Source: a candidate division BRC1 bacterium ADurb.Bin183
GTDB lineage: Bacteria; Sumerlaeota; Sumerlaeia; MWCT01
Assembly (NCBI GenBank): GCA_002070185.1
Contig: MWCT01000003.1
Coordinates: forward strand, 1-64,000
Direction: 5' to 3'
Length of the DNA stretch: 64,000 nucleotides
A model generated the notes under the pieces. That model made no database searches. It was not told the DNA's origin and worked only from the letters and a program-made list of their open reading frames with translations. Shown here one piece after another: positions 56,014 to 64,000 of the stretch. A program made the position numbers and the translations under genes. How positions within the stretch are numbered: position 1 is the first letter of the stretch; every line of letters starts with the position of its first letter.

Positions 56014-56607
56014 TTATAATTCCCGACGCTCGGCAACATAATCAATCAACCCATATGTCTTCGCCCCGTCTGCGGAAAGGAAAAAATCGCGGTCAGTATC
56101 GCGGCTGATAACATCCAAAGGCTGCCCTGTGGATTCAGAAAGGATTTCATTAAGGCGTTGGCGTACGCGCAAAATTTCATTGGCGTGAATCTCAATATCG
56201 CTGACCGCGCCCTCCATGCCGCCCATCGGCTGATGCAGCAGGATACGGGCATTTTGGAGCGCAATGCGCTTGCCCTTTGCCCCCGCCCCTAAAAGCACCG
56301 CAGCCATCGAAGCCGCCTGACCGATGCAGATTGTCTTCACATCGCTGCGGACATAATTCATCACATCATAAATTGCCATGCCCGCCGTCACATATCCGCC
56401 CGGACTGTTGATTATCATGTGAATGTCCTTTGTCGGGTCAATCGTATCCAGATATAATATCTGCGCCACAAGAACGTTAGCTTTCTCATCGTCAATATCG
56501 CCGGTCAAAAAAACCATACGGTTCAAAAGCAAACGCGAATAGATGTCAACCGCGCTCCCGCGCGCGCCCTCTGCAACCTGCGGAATCTGCGAACCCTGAT
56601 TTATCAT
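56014..56607 (-). CDS. clpP: ATP-dependent Clp protease proteolytic subunit ClpP
   Basis: The 197-residue serine protease forms the barrel that degrades proteins fed by ClpX or ClpA. The catalytic triad is visible as Ser in [12 protein letters not shown], His in [10 protein letters not shown] and Asp in [13 protein letters not shown]. The start has a perfect AGGAGG six nt upstream. No clpX, clpA or tig gene is adjacent; der follows after 7 bp, an unusual partner. Confidence 0.97.
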   Translation of the reverse strand: MINQGSQIPQVAEGARGSAVDIYSRLLLNRMVFLTGDIDDEKANVLVAQILYLDTIDPTKDIHMIINSPGGYVTAGMAIYDVMNYVRSDVKTICIGQAASMAAVLLGAGAKGKRIALQNARILLHQPMGGMEGAVSDIEIHANEILRVRQRLNEILSESTGQPLDVISRDTDRDFFLSADGAKTYGLIDYVAERREL

Positions 56608-56699
56608 GAACCCCCTCCTTTTGGGAAAAACTTTTAACTATGAAACCCGCCCATCTCTGTGAATGATGTTAACTTCATGCCCTATCCAATTGTTTGAAA

Positions 56700-57695
56700 T
56701 CAATGAGATTTTGGCGGACGAAAACGGGCATTAGGCGCTTTGGCGGCTGCCGGTCTGACCGTGCGGGAAAGACGCCAGAAAACCGCCGCAGCCCCCAGCA
56801 TAAAAATACTCAACCACTGACCCCGCGTCAGATTCAACCACTGGTATCCAATATCGGCATCCGGCTCCCGAAACTGCTCTCCCGCAATACGCAACAGCGC
56901 ATAGAAAAAAAAGAAAAGGGCGGTCGCCGCTCCGGGGCGGACATTTTTTTTCACCCCAAAAAACCATAAAAGGCAAAAGAGCACAACGCCTTCCAAAAAA
57001 GCCTCATATAATTGCGAAGGATGGCGCGGCGTTAAAAGCGGGTGCGCAATCGCCGCAACAGCGTCGTTCACTCGAATGGCGGTCAAAATTGACTCAACTT
57101 TATCAAAATGAAAACCATTCTGCGTTAATAACAAGGTTAATTGCGACAACCTCTCGCCGCTCCAGTTCATTATCTCAGAAGGAAAACACACAGCCCACGG
57201 AGCGTTTGTCGGACACCCATAAAGCTCGCCATTGATAAAGTTCGCTATCCTGCCAAAGAAAAGACCAACTGGCGCAACCATGACCACCGCATCGCCCACA
57301 TGCAGCCATGAAACTTTGCGCCTTCGCGCAAAATAATACACAGCAATCGCAACGCCGATAAACCCGCCATGGCTGGACATCCCCCCCTGATTGATGGCAA
57401 GCGCGCCCCAAAATGGCGGCGAAGATGAAAACTGAACCAACAGCGACGGGGCGTAAAAAAGAACATAACCCAAACGCGCCCCGACCAAAACGCCAACGAT
57501 TAAAACAGTCATCAGCTCATCCAAATCATGCGCCGTGAGCTGCAAACGTCCCCGCTTTGATAAATAACGCAGAAGCAAAAACCCAGCCGCAAAACCCGCC
57601 ACATAAGAAAGACCATACCAGCGCAATCCAAAACTTTCGCCGAATCGAATGACAAAAGGGCTGATGCGGTGGAGATAATACAGATGGGGATTCAA
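56700..57695 (-). CDS. lgt: Prolipoprotein diacylglyceryl transferase Lgt
   Basis: Lgt adds diacylglycerol to the lipobox cysteine of prolipoproteins in the inner membrane. The 331-residue polytopic product has GGMSSHGGFIG, the GRIANFINGELYG signature, PRHPSQLYE and REPD. The start is TTG at 57695 with GGAGG at correct spacing; no ATG lies at that position. The C-terminus has a basic tail. It starts 12 bp after the radical SAM gene. Confidence 0.95.
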   Translation of the reverse strand: MNPHLYYLHRISPFVIRFGESFGLRWYGLSYVAGFAAGFLLLRYLSKRGRLQLTAHDLDELMTVLIVGVLVGARLGYVLFYAPSLLVQFSSSPPFWGALAINQGGMSSHGGFIGVAIAVYYFARRRKVSWLHVGDAVVMVAPVGLFFGRIANFINGELYGCPTNAPWAVCFPSEIMNWSGERLSQLTLLLTQNGFHFDKVESILTAIRVNDAVAAIAHPLLTPRHPSQLYEAFLEGVVLFCLLWFFGVKKNVRPGAATALFFFFYALLRIAGEQFREPDADIGYQWLNLTRGQWLSIFMLGAAAVFWRLSRTVRPAAAKAPNARFRPPKSH

Positions 57696-57707
57696 AAATG
57701 CCTCCGC

Positions 57708-58640
57708 TCAAATTTGTTTTTTGTAATATATTTTATCGCCGACAATATCAACGGAAATCAGCCCCTGAGCAAGCAAATTTGAAATGATTCTTTCGGCATT
57801 CTCCGAAGAAATATTCATACTCTCCGCCACATCCTCCGCTGTGGAAGGATGGCGCGCAATCAAATCGAGGACATCGGCGATATGCGCCTCATTGTGAAAA
57901 ACTGCGTTTGCCGTTTTATAATCGGCAATAACCTCCGCCGGCGGGTCGAACATTTGGGCAATTTCGTGCAAACGCTGCGCATCAACCGGACGGACGTTCT
58001 TTTCCGACGTCGGACGCGTTGCTGTATTCAACTGAACTTTATCAGGGCGAATCCGGCTTGTCAGATTGGCGACCTTTTTAATATCCTCATCGCTGTCGTT
58101 AATGCCCGCCATGATAAAAACCTCAAGCCAAATCTGCCCCTTAAATTCTTCACGAAATCGAATCAACCCATCCGCCATCGCCTCAAAGCTGATGTCCGGT
58201 GCGCATCGGTTGATTCTTTGAAACAGCGCGCTCTCCCCCGCATGAAGCGAAGGCAGAACCACATCGGCATCCGCCAGCGCTCGGCGCACCTCCGGCATCC
58301 AAAGAAGCGAGCCGTTCGTAATCACCGCAATCGGAATGGCGGTTATCTGCCGTATGCCGCGGATAATATCACCCATCTGGCTGTGAAGCGTCGGCTCGCC
58401 GGAGCCGGAAAGGGTTATGTAATCAGGCGCGGGAATTTCAGAAAGTTTGCTCTTGAGTTCTTCCAGAATCTCTTGCGCGGGGGCATACGCCGCAAGCTCA
58501 GCCGTTTTGTTCGTCGTCCTGCCCAGCTGGCAAAAGATACAATCATAGGAGCAGGTCTTGGGCGGGACAAGGTCAACGCCAAGCGAGCGCCCAAGACGTC
58601 TGGAGGGAACCGGTCCAAAAATGTAATGATACTTCATCAT
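57708..58640 (-). CDS. Radical SAM protein (COG0731-like) with C-terminal winged helix
   Basis: The 310-residue product has the 4Fe-4S motif CSYDCIFCQLG (CxxxCxxC) near residue 30, an SAM-binding LSGSGEPTL and a barrel ending near 220, then a C-terminal winged-helix-like segment (about 240-310, with EDVAESMNISSENAERIISNL). It resembles COG0731-type Fe-S oxidoreductases; the reaction is not known to me. The ATG overlaps the stop of the fmdB-like gene (ATGA), so the two are coupled. Confidence 0.85.
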   Translation of the reverse strand: MMKYHYIFGPVPSRRLGRSLGVDLVPPKTCSYDCIFCQLGRTTNKTAELAAYAPAQEILEELKSKLSEIPAPDYITLSGSGEPTLHSQMGDIIRGIRQITAIPIAVITNGSLLWMPEVRRALADADVVLPSLHAGESALFQRINRCAPDISFEAMADGLIRFREEFKGQIWLEVFIMAGINDSDEDIKKVANLTSRIRPDKVQLNTATRPTSEKNVRPVDAQRLHEIAQMFDPPAEVIADYKTANAVFHNEAHIADVLDLIARHPSTAEDVAESMNISSENAERIISNLLAQGLISVDIVGDKIYYKKQI

Positions 58641-58918
58641 TTTTTTTCGGCTGAATCGGCAGACTTTTCAGCCGGCGCAGATTCAGTCTTTTTCTCCGAA
58701 GGCTTGTCGCCGCTTTGGGAAACCTCAGGGGATTTATTTTTGACATAATCCGTGATATAAAAACCATGCCCCTTAAAAATCAAAGCCGCGCCCTTGCTAA
58801 TCAAACGGCGAACCTTGCCCCCGCATTTGGGACATTTGGAAATCGGCTTTGCCCGCAACGATTGAAATTCCTCAAAATAATTTTTGCATTCCTCGCATTC
58901 ATACTCATACGTTGGCAT
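58637..58918 (-). CDS. FmdB-like zinc-ribbon protein
   Basis: This 93-residue product begins with the FmdB/CxxC-CxxC zinc ribbon (PTYEYECEECKNYFE, then SKCPKCGGKV), a GHGFYITDY stretch typical of the family, and a charged Lys/Glu/Ser-rich disordered tail. Its function is unknown; it is often annotated as a regulator. AAGGGG lies about 10 nt before the ATG. It is coupled to the radical SAM gene by ATGA. Divergent from the next plus-strand gene with a 230-bp gap in which I see no clear promoter. Confidence 0.9.
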   Translation of the reverse strand: MPTYEYECEECKNYFEEFQSLRAKPISKCPKCGGKVRRLISKGAALIFKGHGFYITDYVKNKSPEVSQSGDKPSEKKTESAPAEKSADSAEKK

Positions 58919-59148
58919 GCTTCATACCCCTTCAAAAACTTTTTTGTTCCATCGCAACCAAAGATGCAATTAAAAAGCGAAAAGGAAAATCGCACCGCAT
59001 CCATTTCTTGTCCAGCGAAAAACTTACACCCGCCGATGCTTTTGCGGCGGCATCCCTTATTTTTTTTAACAAAAAAGTTGACACCATCAACATACGCGGC
59101 AATTATCCACCCTTGAATTACTCATAATAAAAAGAAAGGATTAACGCG

Positions 59149-62100
59149 TTGAAAAAGTATTTTTTTCTAGGGTGTCTTTGTGTCTTGTGCTGTGTGGCTT
59201 CCGCCGCCACGCTCTCGCTGGATTGGTCAATCTCGAGAAATCAGGGAACAAACAAACAACCAAATTCTTCAACCTATGACGCCGTCTCCGACGAGGTTCT
59301 CGCCGCAAATTATGGAACAGATTTGTCCATAGAAAGATATTCAGGAGCTGACGGCAGCTTTCTTGGCTCCGTGCCGCTGACGCCCGCAGAGGGTCAACCA
59401 GAACTTCAAGCCCTTTCCGGTTTCGCCATCGGCGCCGCTTCTAACGGCGCTATCTACCTCGGCGATACAAGCCCCTTTTTCCCCCTTTGGAAGACAGACT
59501 CGCACACAAGCCCGACAATAAAAAATGTTGCACAGCCCGGACAACCCTTCGCCTTCGCCAGAAACCTCTCCATCGTCGGCGCCGGCAGCAACACTTATAT
59601 CGGCGGAATAGGCGCCACAGATAACGGACCTGCTGAAATCTGGAAATCCGACGACGACCAGAACACAACATTCAGCCTCTGGAAAACCATACCCAACGCC
59701 GGCAAATCCGGCATCGGCATCTCGCCTGTCGAGGACGGCAATCCTCCCGAATTCGTTGCCGCCGCAAACGTCGTCAGCAACCCCAGCCTCCTGCGGCTAT
59801 ATAAATACAATCCCGATATTGATAATTATGAATTTAAAAATGAGATAACCCTTTATAGTCTCGACGCAGATTTTGATTTAACAGACCCCGACACAACAAC
59901 TCCATTAATCGCAGTTTTATACACAACATCCTCAACCGGAGGAACAGGGCGCGTCGCCCTTTACAACTTGAACAAAACAACCGGCAACCTCTCGCTTCAA
60001 ACTCAACTTATCCTGAGCGACCTTCCCAATATAGGCAATAGAGGCTCCCTTGATATTGACACCCTGAACAAAAAAATCTATGTCTCATGGAGAAGCGCAA
60101 CATCAGACACAACCATTGCCATCGCGCGCCTCTCCTACGATAAAGACCCGCTCGGGACGCCGACTCCTACGCCCACCCCAACGCCGACACCCTCCCCCAC
60201 GCCTACCCCAAGACCGGAAGGACCGGAAATTCGCGCTATGTGGGTCTCCCGCTTTGACTGGGGCAGCCAAGGCAACGAAAGCCAAATCAAAAACTTCATC
60301 TCAAACATGATGAGAAACCTTGCTGCCAATAATTTCAATACAATCATGTTCCAGATTCGCGGACAAATGGACGTCCTTTATCCCTCCCCGTATGAGCCAT
60401 GGTCGCCGATTCTGGGCGCCGGCGACCCCGGCTGGGACCCCCTTGCATTCGCTATCCAAGAAGCTCACGCCAATGGTCTGGAATTCCACGCTTACATTAA
60501 CACACACACGGCGTGGCAAAGTTCCACAAAAACACCGCCCGCGGTTACCAGCCCACTCCATCAATACTTTAACCACTGCGATTTAGCCGCAGGCAAAACC
60601 GATTGGCTCATTGCCAACACAAGCGGCACGCCCGTTCAATATGAAGAAAGCGACTACGTCTGGTGCGCCCCCGGTGTCCCGGATTTCATGGCTTGGGTTC
60701 GAAAACAGGTTATGTATGTGGTGAATAATTATGATATTGACGGCGTCCATTGGGATCGGTTCAGGACTCCCAACATCCAATATTCCCACGACTTAATCGG
60801 AATGGAGCGCATGAATGGCAGGGGCAATCCCGATTCGCTCGGATTTGACGACTGGACTCGGGATCAGATTGTCCGCATGATGAATGATATTTACGGCGAG
60901 ATTCAACTGAGCAAACCCCATATCAAAGTCAGCTCCGCGCCTTTGGGCTTGTATAAACAGGATAGATATCCGGGATACCCTTCCGGATTCCAATATGGCT
61001 ACACCCGCTGCCATCAAGATGCGCAAGCCATGATGCAGATAGGCGCGCTTGATTTCGTTTGCCCGCAGATTTACTGGGCTAACGGCGGAGCCAAACCGGA
61101 TTTCAATGAAGTCCTTCCCGACTGGGCGCAACATGCCTATGGCAGATTCGTCTGTCCGGGGCAAATAAGCACCATGGGCGCCGCGGAAATTATCAACAAC
61201 ATTAAATTCGCAAGAGAACAGGGCTGTATGGGCAACATCATCTTCTCTTATAATTCCATCGTCAGCTCGCTTTCGCAATTCAAGAACACCGTATATACGC
61301 AAAAAGTCTCGCCGCCCCAACTGCCGTGGAAATTAAACCCGACAGAGGGAACCATCGCCGGATACGTCCGTGACGAAAACACAAGCCCTGTTCTGGATGC
61401 TGTTATCACGCGTTCAGGTTCAACTTATAAAACCCTTTCCGGCTCAGATGGATTTTACGCCATCCTGAGAGTTCCCACAAATGAATATATCAACATCTCG
61501 GCATTCCATGAAGATGCGGGAACAACCGTTGTTTATAAACTCAGATTCCCTCAAGGCGCATCGGTGATAAGGCTGGATCTTAACCTCAACCATGAAACAA
61601 TTCCCACACCATCGCCCACGCCGACACCAACCCCAACACCCACACCCTCTCCAACACCGACACCGTCTCCAACGCCCACGCCAACAAACACCCCAACCCC
61701 GACGCCCACAGCATCGCCCACTCTTTCACCCACGCCCACTCCGACCCCAACGATAACCCCCACGCCGACGCCTATCAGCTGTGTTATTCTTGTTCCGGAA
61801 GATTATTCAACAATTCAGGCGGCTATAGACGGCGCGGATGAAGGATGCGAAATCATCGTTTCGCCCGGAACTTATTTCGAAGGCATCAAATTCAAGGGGA
61901 AAAATATCATCCTGCGCTCCACCGACCCAGAAAACCAGACGGTTGTAAAAGAAACCATCATCAATGCGCGCTTTATGTCGCCTGTTGTTGAATTCAACGG
62001 AAAAGAACCCCCCTCCTGTATTCTTGCCGGGTTCTCTATTTTGAATGGAGAAAACGCCCTAACCTTCGGCTCCGGCGGCGGTATTTGCGGCAAAGGAACC

Positions 62101-63093
62101 CGCGCCACCATCAGATATAACATCATTGCCGAAAATAACGCATTCTGGGGCGGCGGCATCGCCGAATGCGGCGGCTTGATTGAGCACAACACAATTGATA
62201 AGAACAACGCCGAGCAGCTCGGAGGCGGGCTCTACCTTTGCAATGGGACTATCAAAAATAACGAAATCACAAAAAATGTTGTTGTGATGGACAAAGGCTG
62301 CGGCGGCGGACTTTACGGCTGCGGCGGCAACATCTCCTTCAATATTATTGAAAACAACAGAGCCAGAGGTTTGCTGGGGCAGGGCGGCGGACTTTTCAAC
62401 TGCAATGGCGTTATTGAAAAAAATAGTATCATAAGCAACTACGCAACATCGCAAGGAGGCGGTATCAGCACCTCCTTTGCTCAAATCATCGGCAACCGGA
62501 TTACCAACAATCAAGCGGCGGATAATCAAGGCGGCGGGCTTTTCCGATGCCACGGGAAAATATCGGAAAATTTCATCATTGGAAATACTGCCGGCACAAA
62601 TGGCGGCGGCATGGCGCGGTGTTCCAGCTTTGCCGCAAACAATATCATTCATTCGAACAGCTGTTCCGGCAAAGGCGGAGGCATTTTCGATTTCCGCGGA
62701 TTGCTGGTGAACAACACGATTTATGGCAACACAGCCCAAGTCGCCGGCGGCGGGCTTGCCGATTGCAGCCATTTTATCCGCAGCTGCATCGTCTGGGGCA
62801 ACAACGCCCCGCAGTCGCCGGGGGCTCACAATTCAAAACACTTTTCCTATTGCGACCTCCAAGAATTAGATGGCAGAGGCTCCCACAATATTTCCGCGGA
62901 TCCCCTGTTTGAAAATGTCTTGAACGGCGATTTCCATCTTTCGCCCCTCTCCCCATGCATTGACGCCGGCGGACGTTTCCCCGATGTGACCATTGACTTC
63001 GAGGGCGATCCCCGACCTTTTGACGCCATTCCGGAGCACAGCGGCGATGGGTATAATTACGACATCGGCGCGGATGAATTCATCGGGAAGTAA
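59149..63093 (+). CDS. Secreted GH-like (DUF187/GHL10) protein with propeller-like N-terminus and beta-helix
   Basis: The 1314-residue product starts at TTG 59149 (AAAGGA 8 nt upstream) with a Sec signal peptide ([19 protein letters not shown]). Residues 25-335 look beta-rich and propeller-like. After a Thr-Pro linker (about 335-356), residues 360-720 match the glycosyl-hydrolase-like DUF187 domain: [48 protein letters not shown] and VCPQIYW. A carboxypeptidase-regulatory-like beta domain (about 730-815) and a second linker (817-876) follow. Residues 878-1310 are a right-handed beta-helix, ending PCIDAGG and DIGADEF, closely related to the N-terminus of the giant protein at 27695. It probably acts on a polysaccharide outside the cell; substrate unknown. 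Confidence 0.87.
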   Translation: MKKYFFLGCLCVLCCVASAATLSLDWSISRNQGTNKQPNSSTYDAVSDEVLAANYGTDLSIERYSGADGSFLGSVPLTPAEGQPELQALSGFAIGAASNGAIYLGDTSPFFPLWKTDSHTSPTIKNVAQPGQPFAFARNLSIVGAGSNTYIGGIGATDNGPAEIWKSDDDQNTTFSLWKTIPNAGKSGIGISPVEDGNPPEFVAAANVVSNPSLLRLYKYNPDIDNYEFKNEITLYSLDADFDLTDPDTTTPLIAVLYTTSSTGGTGRVALYNLNKTTGNLSLQTQLILSDLPNIGNRGSLDIDTLNKKIYVSWRSATSDTTIAIARLSYDKDPLGTPTPTPTPTPTPSPTPTPRPEGPEIRAMWVSRFDWGSQGNESQIKNFISNMMRNLAANNFNTIMFQIRGQMDVLYPSPYEPWSPILGAGDPGWDPLAFAIQEAHANGLEFHAYINTHTAWQSSTKTPPAVTSPLHQYFNHCDLAAGKTDWLIANTSGTPVQYEESDYVWCAPGVPDFMAWVRKQVMYVVNNYDIDGVHWDRFRTPNIQYSHDLIGMERMNGRGNPDSLGFDDWTRDQIVRMMNDIYGEIQLSKPHIKVSSAPLGLYKQDRYPGYPSGFQYGYTRCHQDAQAMMQIGALDFVCPQIYWANGGAKPDFNEVLPDWAQHAYGRFVCPGQISTMGAAEIINNIKFAREQGCMGNIIFSYNSIVSSLSQFKNTVYTQKVSPPQLPWKLNPTEGTIAGYVRDENTSPVLDAVITRSGSTYKTLSGSDGFYAILRVPTNEYINISAFHEDAGTTVVYKLRFPQGASVIRLDLNLNHETIPTPSPTPTPTPTPTPSPTPTPSPTPTPTNTPTPTPTASPTLSPTPTPTPTITPTPTPISCVILVPEDYSTIQAAIDGADEGCEIIVSPGTYFEGIKFKGKNIILRSTDPENQTVVKETIINARFMSPVVEFNGKEPPSCILAGFSILNGENALTFGSGGGICGKGTRATIRYNIIAENNAFWGGGIAECGGLIEHNTIDKNNAEQLGGGLYLCNGTIKNNEITKNVVVMDKGCGGGLYGCGGNISFNIIENNRARGLLGQGGGLFNCNGVIEKNSIISNYATSQGGGISTSFAQIIGNRITNNQAADNQGGGLFRCHGKISENFIIGNTAGTNGGGMARCSSFAANNIIHSNSCSGKGGGIFDFRGLLVNNTIYGNTAQVAGGGLADCSHFIRSCIVWGNNAPQSPGAHNSKHFSYCDLQELDGRGSHNISADPLFENVLNGDFHLSPLSPCIDAGGRFPDVTIDFEGDPRPFDAIPEHSGDGYNYDIGADEFIGK
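61597..61776 (+). repeat. Thr-Pro-rich linker coding repeat
   Basis: A low-complexity run of ACnCCn codons encodes about 60 residues of alternating Thr-Pro and Ser-Pro between the carboxypeptidase-regulatory-like domain and the beta-helix of this secreted protein. A shorter run lies at 60155-60215 before the hydrolase domain. It is a spacer, not a CRISPR or mobile repeat. Confidence 0.9.
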
Positions 63094-63136
63094 AGTTTAG
63101 ACGCCGCATGCGGCTTTGAAATGTTTACCTTGATTC

Positions 63137-63175
63137 AAATCGGCGGGAGACTGGAATCTCCTGCCGATTTCTTTT
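63137..63175 (+). terminator. Rho-independent terminator after the DUF187/beta-helix gene
   Basis: A 14-bp stem (63137-63150 with 63157-63170, one G-T pair) around the 6-nt loop CTGGAA is followed by CTTTTTC. It is 43 bp after the stop codon at 63093 and is the strongest terminator in the window. Confidence 0.92.
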
Positions 63176-63277
63176 TCATTGAATTCTATTATTAGATTAT
63201 GAATATTTTTTAATAATTTATTTCGCGAATGGATTTTATTCTAACTAAAATCATTTATTGCCGGCGGAAAAAATAAA

Positions 63278-63991
63278 ATGAACGAATGCGCCATCAGCGT
63301 TATTGTTCCCTGTTTTAATGAAGCGGAAAACGTGGAACCGCTTTATCGGGAACTGGCTGAGGTTTTGATGCCGATGAATAAACCGTTTGAGATTTTGTTT
63401 GTGGACGACGGCAGCGCGGATGAAACGCCTCATAAAGCGCGCGCAATTGCCGCGGTTCATCCCGAAGTCCGGCTCCTCCGCCACAAGCGCAACTTTGGTC
63501 AGAGCGCCGCTTTCATGACCGGATTCGAAAACGCCGCCGGCGAAATCATCATCACAATGGATGCCGATTTGCAAAACGACCCGCACGACATCCCCCGATT
63601 GCTTGCCCAACTCGAAGGTTGCGACATCGTCTGCGGAATCCGGGCAAAGCGCAAGGACACATGGCTCCGCCGCCAGTCCACCAAAATTGCCAATGCTGTT
63701 AGGGGTTGGATTCTTAAAGACGGGATACGAGACGCCGGATGCGCCTTCCGCGTTTTCCGCCGCCTCATTCTCCGCCAGTTAATCTGTTTCCGCGGTTTGC
63801 ACCGCTTTCTGCCGACGCTGTGCGTCATTCACGGTTTCCGCGTGTGCCAGACTGAAATCAATCATCGCCCCCGCATGAGCGGCGTCTCCAAATACGGCAT
63901 CGGCAACCGCCTCTTTGTTGGCATTCACGACCTTTTTGCCATACGCTGGTATCGAAAACGTCATTTCCCCATCAACCGGCTGGAAGATTAA
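63278..63991 (+). CDS. Family 2 glycosyltransferase (DPM1/ArnC-like)
   Basis: The 237-residue product is a GT-A enzyme with ISVIVPCFNEAENVEPLY, ILFVDDGSADET, the metal-binding ITMDADLQNDP and a RxGVSKYG stretch (MSGVSKYGIGN). This pattern suits enzymes that transfer a sugar from a nucleotide to polyprenyl phosphate. The C-terminal membrane helices found in ArnC-type members are absent, so it is soluble or peripherally bound, as in short DPM1 forms. The ribosome-binding site is weak (CGGAAAA). It is complete, ending nine bases before the window edge. It could supply the lipid-linked sugar used by the ArnT-like enzyme at 48147, which is only a guess. Confidence 0.85.
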   Translation: MNECAISVIVPCFNEAENVEPLYRELAEVLMPMNKPFEILFVDDGSADETPHKARAIAAVHPEVRLLRHKRNFGQSAAFMTGFENAAGEIIITMDADLQNDPHDIPRLLAQLEGCDIVCGIRAKRKDTWLRRQSTKIANAVRGWILKDGIRDAGCAFRVFRRLILRQLICFRGLHRFLPTLCVIHGFRVCQTEINHRPRMSGVSKYGIGNRLFVGIHDLFAIRWYRKRHFPINRLED

Positions 63992-64000
63992 ATCACAGAT

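Noticed and set aside
57849..58748. 299-residue open frame antisense to the radical SAM and fmdB genes
   Set aside because: Covers two well-supported genes on the opposite strand; composition is that of a codon shadow.
62059..62829. 256-residue open frame antisense to the beta-helix of the DUF187 protein
   Set aside because: Lies opposite a clearly coding repeat region and is open only because of the repetitive GC-rich codons of that gene.

Overview
The window looks like chromosomal DNA from a Gram-negative-type (diderm) bacterium of roughly 50% GC, most likely an uncultivated or poorly sampled phylum. The diderm call rests on a TolC-family outer-membrane protein, apolipoprotein N-acyltransferase (Lnt), Lgt, a SurA/PpiD-type periplasmic isomerase and many Sec signal peptides. 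Very large secreted proteins with Thr-Pro-rich linkers, right-handed beta-helices, FG-GAP repeats and SdrD-like repeats recall lineages such as Sumerlaeota, Omnitrophota or Hydrogenedentota; that placement is an impression, not a result. I saw no tRNA, rRNA, CRISPR array, prophage or insertion sequence.

Layout. 1-8722 (minus strand): a sensor kinase and NarL-type regulator, then a sugar-phosphate transferase and a huge repeat adhesin whose last repeats are knocked out of frame by a 26-bp deletion and run off the window edge. 8954-16304 (plus): a coiled-coil protein, thiE-thiC, a YybS-like membrane protein, rplI, dnaB, coaD, panB and endonuclease V, mostly joined by ATGA or TAATG overlaps. 16537-21127: the rod-shape cluster mreB-mreC-mreD-rodA followed by a protein of two receiver domains. 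21401-24973: an unusual Hsp70-TPR-Ser/Thr kinase fusion preceded by a convincing sigma-54 promoter and palindromes. 25144-27675: an orphan FAD subunit of a molybdenum hydroxylase, a membrane-anchored amidase and a Cys-rich unknown. 27695-34612 (minus): a 2305-residue secreted protein with beta-helix, FG-GAP repeats and a CLCA-like metallopeptidase motif.

34824-43028 (plus): secreted hydrolase, Thr-Pro-rich protein, glycosyltransferase, TolC-like protein, Lnt, then a BtuF-like binding protein and an ABC ATPase with no permease. 43045-44624 (minus): flavodoxin and a P-loop protein resembling KamB-type reactivases. 44852-49217 (plus): tyrS, a periplasmic isomerase and an ArnT-like glycosyltransferase. 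49220-50527 (minus): an orphan FtsX-type permease. 50730-51746: asd with a strong terminator. 51876-58918 (minus): fmdB-like, radical SAM, lgt, clpP, der, PHP phosphatase, ybaK and radA. 59149-63991 (plus): a secreted GH-like/beta-helix protein with a strong terminator, then a family 2 glycosyltransferase.

Most of the window is housekeeping (translation, replication, CoA and thiamine synthesis, envelope biogenesis), with envelope and secreted genes between. The most unusual item is the Hsp70-kinase fusion next to the shape operon, with its own alternative-sigma promoter and next to a two-receiver protein. All function calls come from reading motifs; no database search was run.
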